Positions 45,138-64,000 of a stretch of 64,000 nucleotides of DNA are shown here, piece by piece (the stretch's first letter is position 1; each line of letters begins with the position of its first letter). Origin of the DNA: Thysanoteuthis rhombus (lineage: Eukaryota; Mollusca; Cephalopoda; Oegopsida; Thysanoteuthidae). The DNA lies in assembly GCA_963457665.1 (NCBI GenBank), contig OY735201.1, forward strand, positions 33,614,918-33,678,917. Direction: 5' to 3'. The translations under genes were made by a program, and so were the position numbers. The notes beneath the pieces are model-generated. The model was not told the DNA's origin. It ran no database searches and saw nothing but the letters and a program-made list of their open reading frames with translations.

Positions 45138-46173
45138 GTGTGAGGGAGAGTAATAATGACTGTTGGTTGAGTGTGGCTATAAGATGCTGTTGGTGGAGAC
45201 AAAGTGCTTCCACGTGGTTTGGTTGTTAACGCCACCTGACGACATCACTGGAGATGTTGAAGGAGGAAGAGAGATGTATGGTTGCTATGACATCATGGAG
45301 AGTATGCGCGCCAAGTATGATTGTGGACAGAGAGACTAAGCAGAGTGAAAAGACATATACAAGTATTCTGACCAACAAATGAAACATACATTAAATACAT
45401 AAACATTTATGACAATACAAGACTGCAAGGGGAATACATATGAAGAAACGTTGATTCTATCGGGAAGGGAGGGCGACGATAAGATATCTTCTACACGAAA
45501 AATGGGAGCTTTGTGCCGAGTAATAGTAGTAGTCATGGGTTGATGAAGCGGAGGTAACTGAACTGCTATGAATCCGTAAGGCTTGGAGCGTACCAAGGAA
45601 TGGTTATGGAAACTGGGTATCAGTATGTATGCCTAACTGCCAAGTTGTGCGCGATGTATTTGGGATCGCATGTGAACAACTTGGGGGCCATTTTCTGGCA
45701 CTGGAAAACAAGGCAGACAGACTATTTAAGATATATAGAACACGTGGAGTTTAATCTATGTGTGCTTCTCAAAGTAAAGAGAACTAGAAGACAGATCAAC
45801 GGAACTTTTTTGTAGTAAATGTATTGCCATGTCATCCATGAGAGATGGAGGTGTATACGCGTTTTGAGTTTGTGGCGAGGACATGGTTGAGTAGCAGTGA
45901 ACTAAAATAGGCAATGTTTAATACAGTTATTGGTCTCGGTGAAAAAAAAACAGTAAAGTTCAGATTGGCCGAGAAGCCAGCGAAATGATACCAATCCTAG
46001 AGAGTGAGAGAGAGAGATAGAAACCAGCTTGAAGCACTGGGGCAAAAAAAGCAATTGAACATATGCGTTCAGGGCTTTTATAGAGGGTCATCGTCGGAAG
46101 TGACGTTGTAGATATCTAGCTCAAAGTAGAGTTTCGTACTTGATCTTAAAGTAAAAGGGATGTCACAATTACA
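45138..46173. repeat. Left LTR-like repeat
   Basis: Left member of the direct pair. Open frames within it have no domain and mirror each other in the two copies. The outer border is uncertain by about 25 bases because TCCTATATTGTG, shared with a fragment at 55668, starts slightly upstream. Confidence 0.45.
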
Positions 46174-46566
46174 AGTCTTGCATTCTCGTATTTGTGGATT
46201 ATTGGAGACGGGCCCTGGGTACCATTATAACTTAGTGAACGTAGACAGATGCTTACATCTTGCATTTTCAAAATACGCAAATCTTTCACACAGTTCATGA
46301 ATGATATATTTCAATTGGCTGTTGAATGCGCAGACAATTAATTGAAATTTTGTCATCTATTGTTCCTGCTATTTTCATTGATTATTGTGTGATATTTAAA
46401 TATCCCAATGCCTCCAGTTAAGAAAAGGCGTCGCCTATACAGCATTCATTATTTATCTTATGGGTTTATTGCGTCTCATCAGAATAGTCAATGATCTGTG
46501 TGTCCTCTATACAGCTGAACATTAGGCAACGAAGCTAAGAAACCTTCACGCTTGAAATATCGCTTT

Positions 46567-47610
46567 TGTGGAATGACTTCTTTGTTCTAGTAGTTCTGAT
46601 TGATGAATGGGTAGCGAAAAGAATGTACGGAGACGAGGGATTTGGTCTCCCTGTGGTTTGGTGGTAGTGGGGGTCACTGGAGATGTGGAAGGAGAAAAGA
46701 TGTACGAAGAGAATATGCGCCAAGTATGAACTTGGATGCGGAGATGAATCAAAGTGAAAAGAAAACATACAAATACATGGATGGACAAATAAGACGTACA
46801 TTTAATACAAGGACATGAATGACAAATATCGAATGAAGATGAATAACATAAGAATAACATAAATCTGATTGATCGTGTAAACAGATGAAAAAAGGAGAGA
46901 TAGCGAAAGGTGGGAGCTTTCTTATCGTTGATGGTACTAGTGTTGGAATCAAAGCGGAGATGTCTGAACTGCTTGTGGCTCCGTATGGCTTGGATCGTAC
47001 CAAGGGATATGTGGAAACCGTGTTCTGTGTACGAGCCAAACTGCTAAGTGTGCGTGGACTTGGTGGCTATTCTCTGACGCTGATAGACTCTCAACGGACG
47101 GACCATGAAAGACAGAGGACATGGAATTTTATCCATGCGTGTTTCCCGAAGTAAAGAAATTTAGAAAAGATTACCGTGACTATCGGATAGAAAAAAACCT
47201 TGCCATTTCATTTACGGGAGTGAGAGGTGTATACGCGTTTTGATCACGTGGTGAAGACACGGTGTTGTAGCTGCGTAGCTGTGCGTATGTGTGATGCCTC
47301 GACATCGGTGAAGTGAAAAGGGAAAAGTTAGGACAGAAATAGGTCACGGTGGAAGAATGGTTAAGATCGGATCGGGTGGGAGGTCGGCGAAATGATAACG
47401 ATCTTAAGGAAAAGGAACGAAAGAAAGAGTTGTAGGCAACAAGTGCTGGGGCCACAAGTGTAACCAGCTAGGAGTGCTGGTGCTAGTGAGCATTGGACCA
47501 TGTGCATCCAGGGCTATTATAGGGGTCAGAGGAGGAAGTGACGTTTTTGATATCTAGCTGAAAGAAGGGTTTCGTATTTAATTCTCACTTAAAAGTATAC
47601 ATTGCTTACA
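46567..47610. repeat. Right LTR-like repeat
   Basis: Right member of the direct pair, diverged from the left by many substitutions and small gaps. No target-site duplication is visible outside the pair. Confidence 0.45.
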
Positions 47611-47689
47611 TTTTAAGCATGCTGACCAAAAGAACAAACTTATATTTCTTGCAAATTAAGGCCTCATTCAAAAAGTGAAAAACAGTAAT

Positions 47690-48588
47690 CTCGGTTTTTC
47701 AGAAGGCAGGTTCTGCAGTTAGTTATCAAGAGAGTAAACAAACTAAAATCAAATTCTTTGTCTGATTGAATTTTCTACCAACTGTACGTTGATAATGATA
47801 ATGCTTATGTGAGGCTTTTGAACCATACTGCAGTACGTTGGTTGTCAAAAAGCAACTGTGTTGTTTGTTTTGTTGAGCTGTTTGCTCCACTCATAGAACT
47901 TTTTTCAAAACACTCCATTATCCACTTCTCTGGCTGCTGCAAAACATGATATCTTTTTCCTTGGCGACATATTCACCAAATTGGATGATCTCAATATGTT
48001 ATTACCATGAAAGCAAAAAAAAAAAAAATGCTTGTCAATTGTAGAGAGTCCATCCCTGCCTTCAGTTCCAAAGTGACACTATATAAGATGAACTTTTCCA
48101 GACATCAACTCATTCCACCAATTTCAACAACAGGATAGCTTGAAAGATGAATTGGTTGATGAGGATGTTATCACCTATTGTCACCATTTGCAAGCATTGC
48201 ATGACGACATGGTATCGTGATCCTCAGATATTATTGCATTGCCTCTTCCAGTTTGGTAAAGTAACCCATTTGAAGTCCAAGTAGTCGTTCGCAAAGACGA
48301 TGTGTTGGAAGAACTGATCAAGTTGTAAAATGACATTGATGTCACAATGTAATATCAGTTTCACAGCAAACAAGGCTTGTGCATCATCAAAGTTTATTAG
48401 ATTCTTTGGTGTTACCATATCGCATTACTTTCATTAAAGAATCTTGTAACACGAAAGCTGTTCATTTTCATTGTTTTGTAAGAGTTAAAAAATTTTGTAA
48501 TCCTTTTGAATATCTACTGTACAGATAAACATTAAAGAAGTCTCCATGTTGAAGTGAGCTATGACACAAAAAAGATTGAGAAACCCTG
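47690..48588 (+). mobile_element. hAT transposon relic, ZBED5/SCAND3-like transposase
   Basis: Pieces in order are KRVNKLKSNSLSD (about 47730), VRLLNHTAVRWLSKSNCVVC (47812), SVVELF-like FVELFAPLIELF, PSLPSVPK, INSFHQFQQQDSLKDELVDE (about 48105) and NPFEVQVVVRKDDVLEELIK (about 48268). These follow the C-terminal half of ZBED5/FAM200-like hAT transposases, including the hallmark TxVRWLS motif. Stops interrupt it throughout. The right end, AAAGATTGAGAAACCCTG (48571-48588), is a typical hAT terminal inverted repeat. The left end was not found, so the 5' half is lost. Confidence 0.68.
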
Positions 48589-48627
48589 TGTTGAACCAAA
48601 CTGATTTATAAAATTAAGATTTCCCAA

Positions 48628-48697
48628 CAATTTGATTTGAAATCAGAACCAAGTGATTGTAAGGCAGTTTTCATACCAACTGAGCCAAACTGATAAG
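48628..48697 (-). mobile_element. tRNA-derived SINE head
   Basis: On the minus strand TTTGGCTCAGTTGGTATGAA (A box), then ACTGCCTTACAATCACTTGG and a B box variant GATTTCAAATC. It is degenerate and starts 40 bases beyond the hAT end. A relative on the plus strand lies at 49727. Confidence 0.45.
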
Positions 48698-49239
48698 TCT
48701 TACATATCTGCAAATTTATTTATTATATATTCAATACAAAAGTTGCAGTGATCACCTTCAATCAGTCTAGAAGTCGCAATGGAGTTTAACCCTACAGTCA
48801 GACATATTTTCACTATTTTTTCTTCAAACTGACTGAGAAATCAACTCTCACCTCAAAAATTGGAAATTGATTTCAAGTAACATATTTAGCATGAATAATG
48901 TTTACGAAAATATTTAATAAGCAGCAACGACTGCAACTCATTAGTTTGAAAATATTTTATTTGAAAAAATTTAAGAAACTCAAATCAATATAAAATAACT
49001 TGACTATGTTTTTCACAATATCGACATATATCACTGTATTTTATAATTCAAAAAGAACATTGTTGGACATCTGCTATGAAATAATTTACCACACAGGCAT
49101 TGGGGAAATTGTTTATCATGTGTTCACTTTAATTTCATCCACTTTATTCAGTTGTTTTGTTTCTTCAAAATACTTCATTTTTCAGCAAAATAAGCAGTCA
49201 AGACGAGTGGGGTGAGCATAACCCCCCCATAATTTGTTT

Positions 49240-49400
49240 GAAATCCATACAAAATATAACTTGCTTTCCTGCGTTGTTATATCAATTGTTAAAAAAATTT
49301 TACAAAATCTCTATAAAATATAATTTGTTATCCTGAATGGTTATATTGATATATTTTTTCTTTTTGGACAATGCCAGGTAACCCGGCTGGTTATTGATAA
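49240..49400 (+). repeat. Dispersed repeat with Helitron-like end
   Basis: ATCTCTATAAAATATAATTT (49308), then GGTTATATT, and the end CAATGCCAGGTAACCCGGCT followed by GGT, parallels 26305-26390. The CTGG|T finish fits a Helitron 3' end, but the family is uncertain. Confidence 0.3.
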
Positions 49401-49726
49401 GGGCAAAAGTAAAAACACAATTTTTCGTTGAAGCCACCTCAATTATTTACCCTTAGTCACTTCCTTGGGCCAAAGTCTGCCTTTACTTCTATTCCAACTG
49501 AAGATTATTACAGCAAATTTTTTATTGTATATATAATGAAAATAAATACATTTGTACATATGTATGACATATCAGCTTGGCTCGATCTATAAGTAAAGCC
49601 AGCTCCCAATCATTGGGGCATGATTTTAAATTACTGTGGTGAAATGATAATTTCATGAATGTATCTATTTATTAGAATGAAATAATCCCTCACATATATA
49701 TCTAACATAACTTTTCATAGATGTGT

Positions 49727-49800
49727 CAATTTAGTTCAGCCGGTAACAGAGCTGCCTACCAATCAGTTGGTCAAGATTTCAAATCATGGTAGGGGAATGT
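49727..49800 (+). mobile_element. Degenerate tRNA-derived SINE head
   Basis: TTTAGTTCAGCCGGTAACAG, AGCTGCC and GATTTCAAATCATGGTAGG resemble A and B boxes of a tRNA-like promoter and match the minus-strand copy at 48628. Too worn to be a tRNA gene. Confidence 0.4.
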
Positions 49801-50554
49801 TCATTTTACATTTCAAGTTCCTGAGCTACTTCCCTGAGTGGAGCGCTCCTTTAAAAGCCTTTCATGAGTCGATATGGAATAAAGCAAAGAAGCAATTATC
49901 ATTAATTTATACGGGAAAACTTTTGAGCATACCCAGACCCAAAAAATGTCTAGCATGGTATGTCAGGCTGAGACATCAGAAGTCATAGTGGTGGAAGGTA
50001 CAGGTGACTGGGATGTGGAAGAGAGAGGAAGAAGGTTTGCTCTGTCCCTATAGTTGCTCACTGCAGATAAAAAAATAAGCTGAACGCTATTTTCGCTTTT
50101 CAGCTTTTTTAGAAAAAAAGAAAGTGGCATAAAGTGAACTTTCTTAAATGGGAAATTTTTTTTAGAAAATAAAATTGAAAGAAGCTCTTTCCATTTAATG
50201 GAAAGGCCCATTGTTTATAATGGTGGGTAGGAGATATTCCTACCAGCAAACTTGTTACCTTTAAGTGGAAGAACCCTTGGTTAGAGACAGGAAATAAAAA
50301 AACTCACACTGCTCATTATATTATTAGATTGGCAGGTGAAATTTCCAGAATATTTTTAAGATTGTTATTTGATATCTGAGAAACATTTAGAACAGTATGC
50401 ATAAGACAAATTACTTTTTTTTTAAAATCAAAATGCATTGATATATTTTGTATTTTCACAGTTGTTTTAAAGATTAAAAAAAGAGAAATAAGGCTAACTG
50501 AATTAACTAAATGAATCACAAAGCAAATTTCTAAAATAAAAATGATAAAAAACT

Positions 50555-51135
50555 GTGACACTTCGCTATGAGTCCCTGGTAATCCTTAAATTGACTGTTG
50601 ATATGATTTTAAAAAATTGTATTGCATATGATTTTATATATCAAAAACTTCCTAACAGTTTTAATGAAGTTTAATGTTTTACTTTCCAAGCAGAAAAAAA
50701 AGCTCTACGAATACTAAAGAGTCATCAAAAGGCTCTTCATTTATGTCGCATATCATTACAGAAAAATATGGAAAAATTCAATCAAGCATAATGTTACACT
50801 TATTTGGAACAATATCATAAAAGTTTCTCCAAAACTTTTTCAAGAATAAGTAGAAATAGCTTAAAGAGAATCCCCCAAGAATACTTATAAATATCTATCA
50901 TAATTGAAAAGAAAAATACCAAATTTCAATTGAAAAAAAAAACAATCTCATGAGTCTGTTCCAAAAAATATTGTAATTCAATTGTGATACAAAAAAATGG
51001 AAGAATAAGTAGATTATTGATATTTTTCATTTTTTCTATTCACATATCTTTTTTATTAGCAAATTTTTTTTAAATTGAAAACAATAAAATTATACTGTGC
51101 ATGAATATATAAAGGTGGATACTGCTTGTGAGGCA
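50555..51135 (+). repeat. Direct duplication, first unit
   Basis: It starts GTGACACTTCGCTATGAGTC and shares with 51615-52250, in order: CTAACAGTTTTAAT, AGTCATCA-AAGG-TCTT, ATTTATGTC, TTACAGAAAAATATG, TTCAATCAAGCATAA, AAGTAGAAATAGCTT and AAGAATACTT. It ends near GGTGGATACTGCTTGTGAGG. No coding capacity. Confidence 0.6.
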
Positions 51136-51477
51136 TGAGGCCCAATTAAAAAAACCCTCCTTACCAATTGTTGTATTCATAAAAATAAATTATCATTAAT
51201 TTGTTATTGTTTGTTAGGTCATACAAAATGGATTCTGTTCGTGATTATCCATAGATTTAATTTTTGTTTTGTAAGTGTCATAGATGAGATAAGGGGGGAT
51301 AATTCATAACATTTTGAATATTTTTATTTCACCAAAATGAACAAAATCGTGGGAATTTCTCATTGTGAAGTTCAAATGGCGTTTCCACCTTCAGGTTTGG
51401 ATTTTCAAAATAAGATAAAATCTACAAATCTCTTATCAGAAACAAATCTAAGATTAAATTAAATAAATTATTTGTAT

Positions 51478-52250
51478 GTGACACCCAAGTGTGGCTCACT
51501 ACATCCCAAAAAACAAAGAAATTTCTCAAAGCTCAAAATGATGATACTGTTAAGAATGAAGATACTATTGATGACAATCGAAATATCAATGACAACATAT
51601 TTACTGAGAATCATGTGACACCCCAGTGTGACTCCCTGGAAATTCTTAACTTGAAAGATAACGTAACTTTTAAAAATTGTTTATTAGTAGATAATTTTAC
51701 ACACTAAAAAAATATTTTCTAACAGTTTTAATAAATATTTGATTCTGCTAACAGAAAAAAGTTTAATAAACACTAGAAAGTCATCAGAAGGTTCTTTATT
51801 TATGTCAATTATTCTTACAGAAAAATATGAAAGAGATTCAATTAAGCATAAAGCTATGCTAGCTTCGGATGATTTCATAAGGTTTTTTCAAAAATAGGTT
51901 TGATAAATTCAAGTAGAAATAGCTTCATAAGAATCCCCAAAGAATACTTTATAAATACGTATTGTAATTAGTAAATCATCAAATTGTAAAAAAACAAAAA
52001 CTATCTCAGGAGTTAAGGTTTCTTCTTAGAGAAATATTCTAATTTAATTGTATATGAAAAAAATGAAAATTGGAGAATCATTAATATTATTCATTTATTT
52101 AATTTCTATTTTTATTTATTTTGTCTTATTGTATTTTATTTTCATATTGATGAAATATTTCTAAAATTGAATAAATAAATATATATATATATATTGGGTA
52201 TGAAAATATATTGGGTATGAAAATATATTGGTGGCTATTGCTTGTAAATA
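51478..52250 (+). repeat. Direct duplication, second unit with an extra partial start
   Basis: The main copy runs 51615-52250. A third copy of its first bases (GTGACACCCAAGTGTGGCTC) lies at 51478, about 137 bases upstream. The unit boundary GTGACAC(C/T) is thus seen three times, suggesting stepwise tandem duplication. The asparagine-rich frame at 51489-51707 crosses this junction and is probably not a gene. Confidence 0.55.
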
Positions 52251-52269
52251 TATTGGAGAGAAAGCAGGA

Positions 52270-52570
52270 GTCTAAGGCATAAGAGAATTCATTAGAAAAC
52301 TCAAATGGCAATGGGCTGGTCATGTTGCAAGAATAGCAGACAACCATGGACATCATGACTCACAACATGGATCCCCCGAGATCACATGCACAACCGAGAC
52401 CGGCAAATTACAAGATGGAGAGACGAACTAGACAAATTCAGAAAGTACTGGTTTCGCGACGCCCACGATAGAGAGGTATGACGTATCCTGGGGAAGGTCA
52501 ATCTCTAACGACAGATGTTAAAAACTGATGGTCATGATGATGATGATGATCATCATCATGATCATCATCG
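52270..52570 (+). mobile_element. RTE-like LINE tail
   Basis: From about 52283 the frame encodes IRKLKWQWAGHVARIADNH, then, after a frame change, [20 protein letters not shown] and DELDKFRKYWFRDAHDREV. This is the extreme C-terminus of an RTE-like LINE polyprotein, close to the copy at 35560. It finishes in TGATGATGATGATGATCATC-type simple sequence. It ends about 200 bases before the SDR-B start codon. Confidence 0.7.
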
Positions 52571-52679
52571 CTTATAAGGTCTTGAGCTCAATTTGTACCC
52601 TCCTCACCAAATGTATAAGAAAAAGAAAATATATAACAAATTTGTTATTGTTTATATGGTGAAATAAAAGATGATTCTA

Positions 52680-52713
52680 CCCTATTCTATTCTGTTCTAT
52701 TTATTCTATTCTA
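52680..52713 (+). repeat. (TTCTA)n pentanucleotide repeat
   Basis: TATTCTATTCTGTTCTATTT followed by ATTCTATTCTA, six to seven units, about 65 bases before the SDR-B ATG and so possibly in its promoter or 5' UTR. Confidence 0.7.
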
Positions 52714-52777
52714 AGGCAATATCTGCCTCTACAAAATTTCAAATAAGGGGGAATAACTGCTTGTATTTCGCGTAAGT

Positions 52778-62258
<9,481 letters not shown>

Positions 62259-62283
62259 ATATAGGCTTCATGGTGTAAAACCA

Positions 62284-62289
62284 AATAAA
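62284..62289 (+). terminator. Poly(A) signal of SDR-B
   Basis: A canonical AATAAA lies 25 bases after the SDR-B stop codon, within ACCAAATAAAAAAATTC. A T-rich stretch follows at about 62318-62335. This would give a very short 3' UTR of roughly 45-60 bases. Transcript data would be needed to confirm use. Confidence 0.5.
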
Positions 62290-62299
62290 AAAATTCTTT

Positions 62300-64000
62300 A
62301 CTCCTTATTGTTTTCAATTTTTTTTTTTTTTCTTTTCTGTAAGGAAAATTGCATTCCCAAAGAGTGGAAAGATGTTGAGAATCTGGTTTGAGTTATGTTG
62401 TATTTTATCTAGACAAATTGCTAACTACTACTAATTGAACATTTCGGAGCCTAAGAACGAGGATGACCCCCTAAAGAATATGCTGATTTCTAGTAGTTAC
62501 GAACTAGTTTGCCTCCAATTCTCACTTAATGCAAGTACAATGGATTCATTAAACATGTAATTTCTAACATTAGGGTAGCAAATTTTGTTTGATCAGTCAA
62601 GATTTGAGTACATCTATTGAACCAAAATAATCTTTCCAGAGAATACCAAAGTATTTATTTCTTTGCAATCCCAAAAGGAAGTTGGTCACTTTTTGCTTGG
62701 AGTTATATTTTCAAGATTGAGTTTGGTTATTCTCTTAAAAAAAAAAAAAAATTATTGCTTATTTCGAAATATTCCATTAACATCTCAATCTGAAAAATCC
62801 TGAATTCTTTGTTATAAGTTAGTAGTCTTATATCTCTAAAGTACATTGGTAAGATAAAACTTGAGTTTGGATAATTGTACTGAGAAATGAACTCACTATC
62901 AACAACTTATAAAATTACCTCGCAAGTATAATTACTGCATAACTGCCAATGATCTCTAGTAGTAAATTTGAGACCAGTTATCCCCCTTCACCCTAAAACA
63001 AGTATCTTGTCAAAAGAATTTTTTTTTTTTTTTTTTTAAATAATGCTCAGTGTTCCCTGTAAACCTGACATTGTAGATCATCCATCCACTAGAGTTCAAA
63101 TAAATGTGATTTTAAAGATCAAAAATTGTTTATTTTCGTAGTTCATTGACTAGACTGAAAACTAAATTTTTAAAATAGGGATCTGCCAAAATATTTTTAT
63201 TGAAGGGGTTCTCGAGTTTTCCAAGTTTTGAAATCACTACACTATACCAAAAGACAATTTGATAAAAAAAAAGAGTTATATAAATCATAGTTCTTTTACT
63301 TATGCTTTCAAGTCTACAAGATTCATTTAGGATAACCATGTCAGTCATTAACTGAATAAAAATATCACAACTGAAAAGCTTAATTTAATACCAATATCTG
63401 TTTTCATACCAGAGAAATCCATTTGTCATAAACATAGCAATTGTCTGTGTTAGTCTTGTGAATTATATTAGTAAGATAAAGACTATGGAGTATGCAATAA
63501 TGGGCTGTCAATGATTTGTAAGACTAGAATCTATTTACAATAAAATGAAAATAGTTCTGAAAAGCACTTTAGGATAATCAATATTTGAGGTTATTTTCAA
63601 GTTCATTCTCTTTCCCAGAATATTATTCTACATTTTATTCCTTAAAGACATTTGGAATGTGTTCAAATATTCATCCACTTCTAAAAGTGGAGAAAGATTC
63701 AAGATCAACTCATTGATTGGTATAACAAAAGATGGAAAATGTAAACATGTAGAGAAAAATGATGGTAAATATTGCCTGGCAGACTCACAACCATGAAATA
63801 TTTGCTCTATATGCAAAACTATGTCATTAGAGAAAAGATGAGGAAAAAAAAAATCGTTAATAGGAAAGCATTTATAGAAGGCCAGATACATGATCAAACT
63901 CACAGAAATGCTGAACACCATAGCTGATACCTAGTGTTCATTTGTTTTTTTGAATGGAAGAAAAAGAACCGTCAAATGGAATGGGGTTAGGAATCAAATC
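62300..64000. other. Intergenic 3' flank, nothing assignable
   Basis: AT-rich sequence after SDR-B. No third SDR copy, RNA gene or transposon can be recognised. The minus-strand frames at 63130-63348 and 63628-63921 have no domain. Confidence 0.3.

Larger units (their letters stand above)
45138..47610. mobile_element. Fossil LTR pair, internal region almost wholly lost
   Basis: Two direct repeats of about 1.04 kb (45138-46173 and 46567-47610) match along their length. Shared marks include TCACTGGAGATG, CGCGCCAAGTATGA/ATGCGCCAAGTATGA, AGGTGTATACGCGTTTTGA and GATATCTAGCT. Each begins near TGTG and ends near TTACA. Only about 390 bases lie between them, with no gag or pol sequence I can recognise. 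This suits an old LTR retroelement or a short non-autonomous LTR element of unknown family. The copies have diverged strongly, so it is old and broken. Confidence 0.45.

Overview
The window is an AT-rich piece of an animal nuclear genome, most likely an invertebrate. The evidence is GT-AG introns, two multi-exon genes with short phase-conserved exons, and a dense mix of decayed transposons: RTE-like LINEs, a Penelope-like tail, tRNA-derived SINEs, mariner, two kinds of hAT, palindromic MITEs and an LTR fossil. A trace of CCTAA repeats at 11115 and the element mix would fit an arthropod, but nothing here proves it.

Only two genes can be supported. Both lie on the + strand and encode paralogous classical short-chain dehydrogenases/reductases (SDRs). 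SDR-A (nine exons, 9991-37540, 262 residues) and SDR-B (nine exons, 52778-62258, 263 residues) have the same exon sizes, apart from one codon in exon 1, and the same intron phases. They are a tandem gene duplication. Both keep the full cofactor and catalytic motifs and look functional. SDR-A has swollen introns (intron 1 is 11.7 kb, intron 3 is 6.3 kb). The last coding exon differs at only 6 of 159 bases between the copies, whereas exons 5-8 differ at about 22 percent. This looks like local gene conversion.

Layout: 1-9990 is intergenic, with an antisense U2-snRNA-like relic (about 4215-4298), a composite tandem repeat array (about 4770-7470) and a minisatellite (about 8460-8990). 9991-37540 is SDR-A, whose introns hold a palindromic tRNA-containing element (about 30915-31425), SINEs, LINE fragments, MITEs, microsatellites and a 280-bp polypyrimidine tract. 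37541-52777 is the spacer between the genes. It holds a ZMYM/P52-type hAT relic, a mariner relic, a fossil LTR pair, a ZBED5-type hAT relic with a recognisable right end, SINE heads, a direct duplication of about 0.6 kb and an RTE LINE tail. 52778-62258 is SDR-B. 62259-64000 shows nothing I can name.

The two enzymes probably act on similar substrates as soluble NAD(P)H-dependent oxidoreductases; substrate and pathway cannot be read from the sequence. The most unusual structures are the exon-9 homogenisation, the palindromic element with an internal tRNA-like core, a SINE core that resembles a hammerhead ribozyme, and a dispersed minisatellite family found at three loci.
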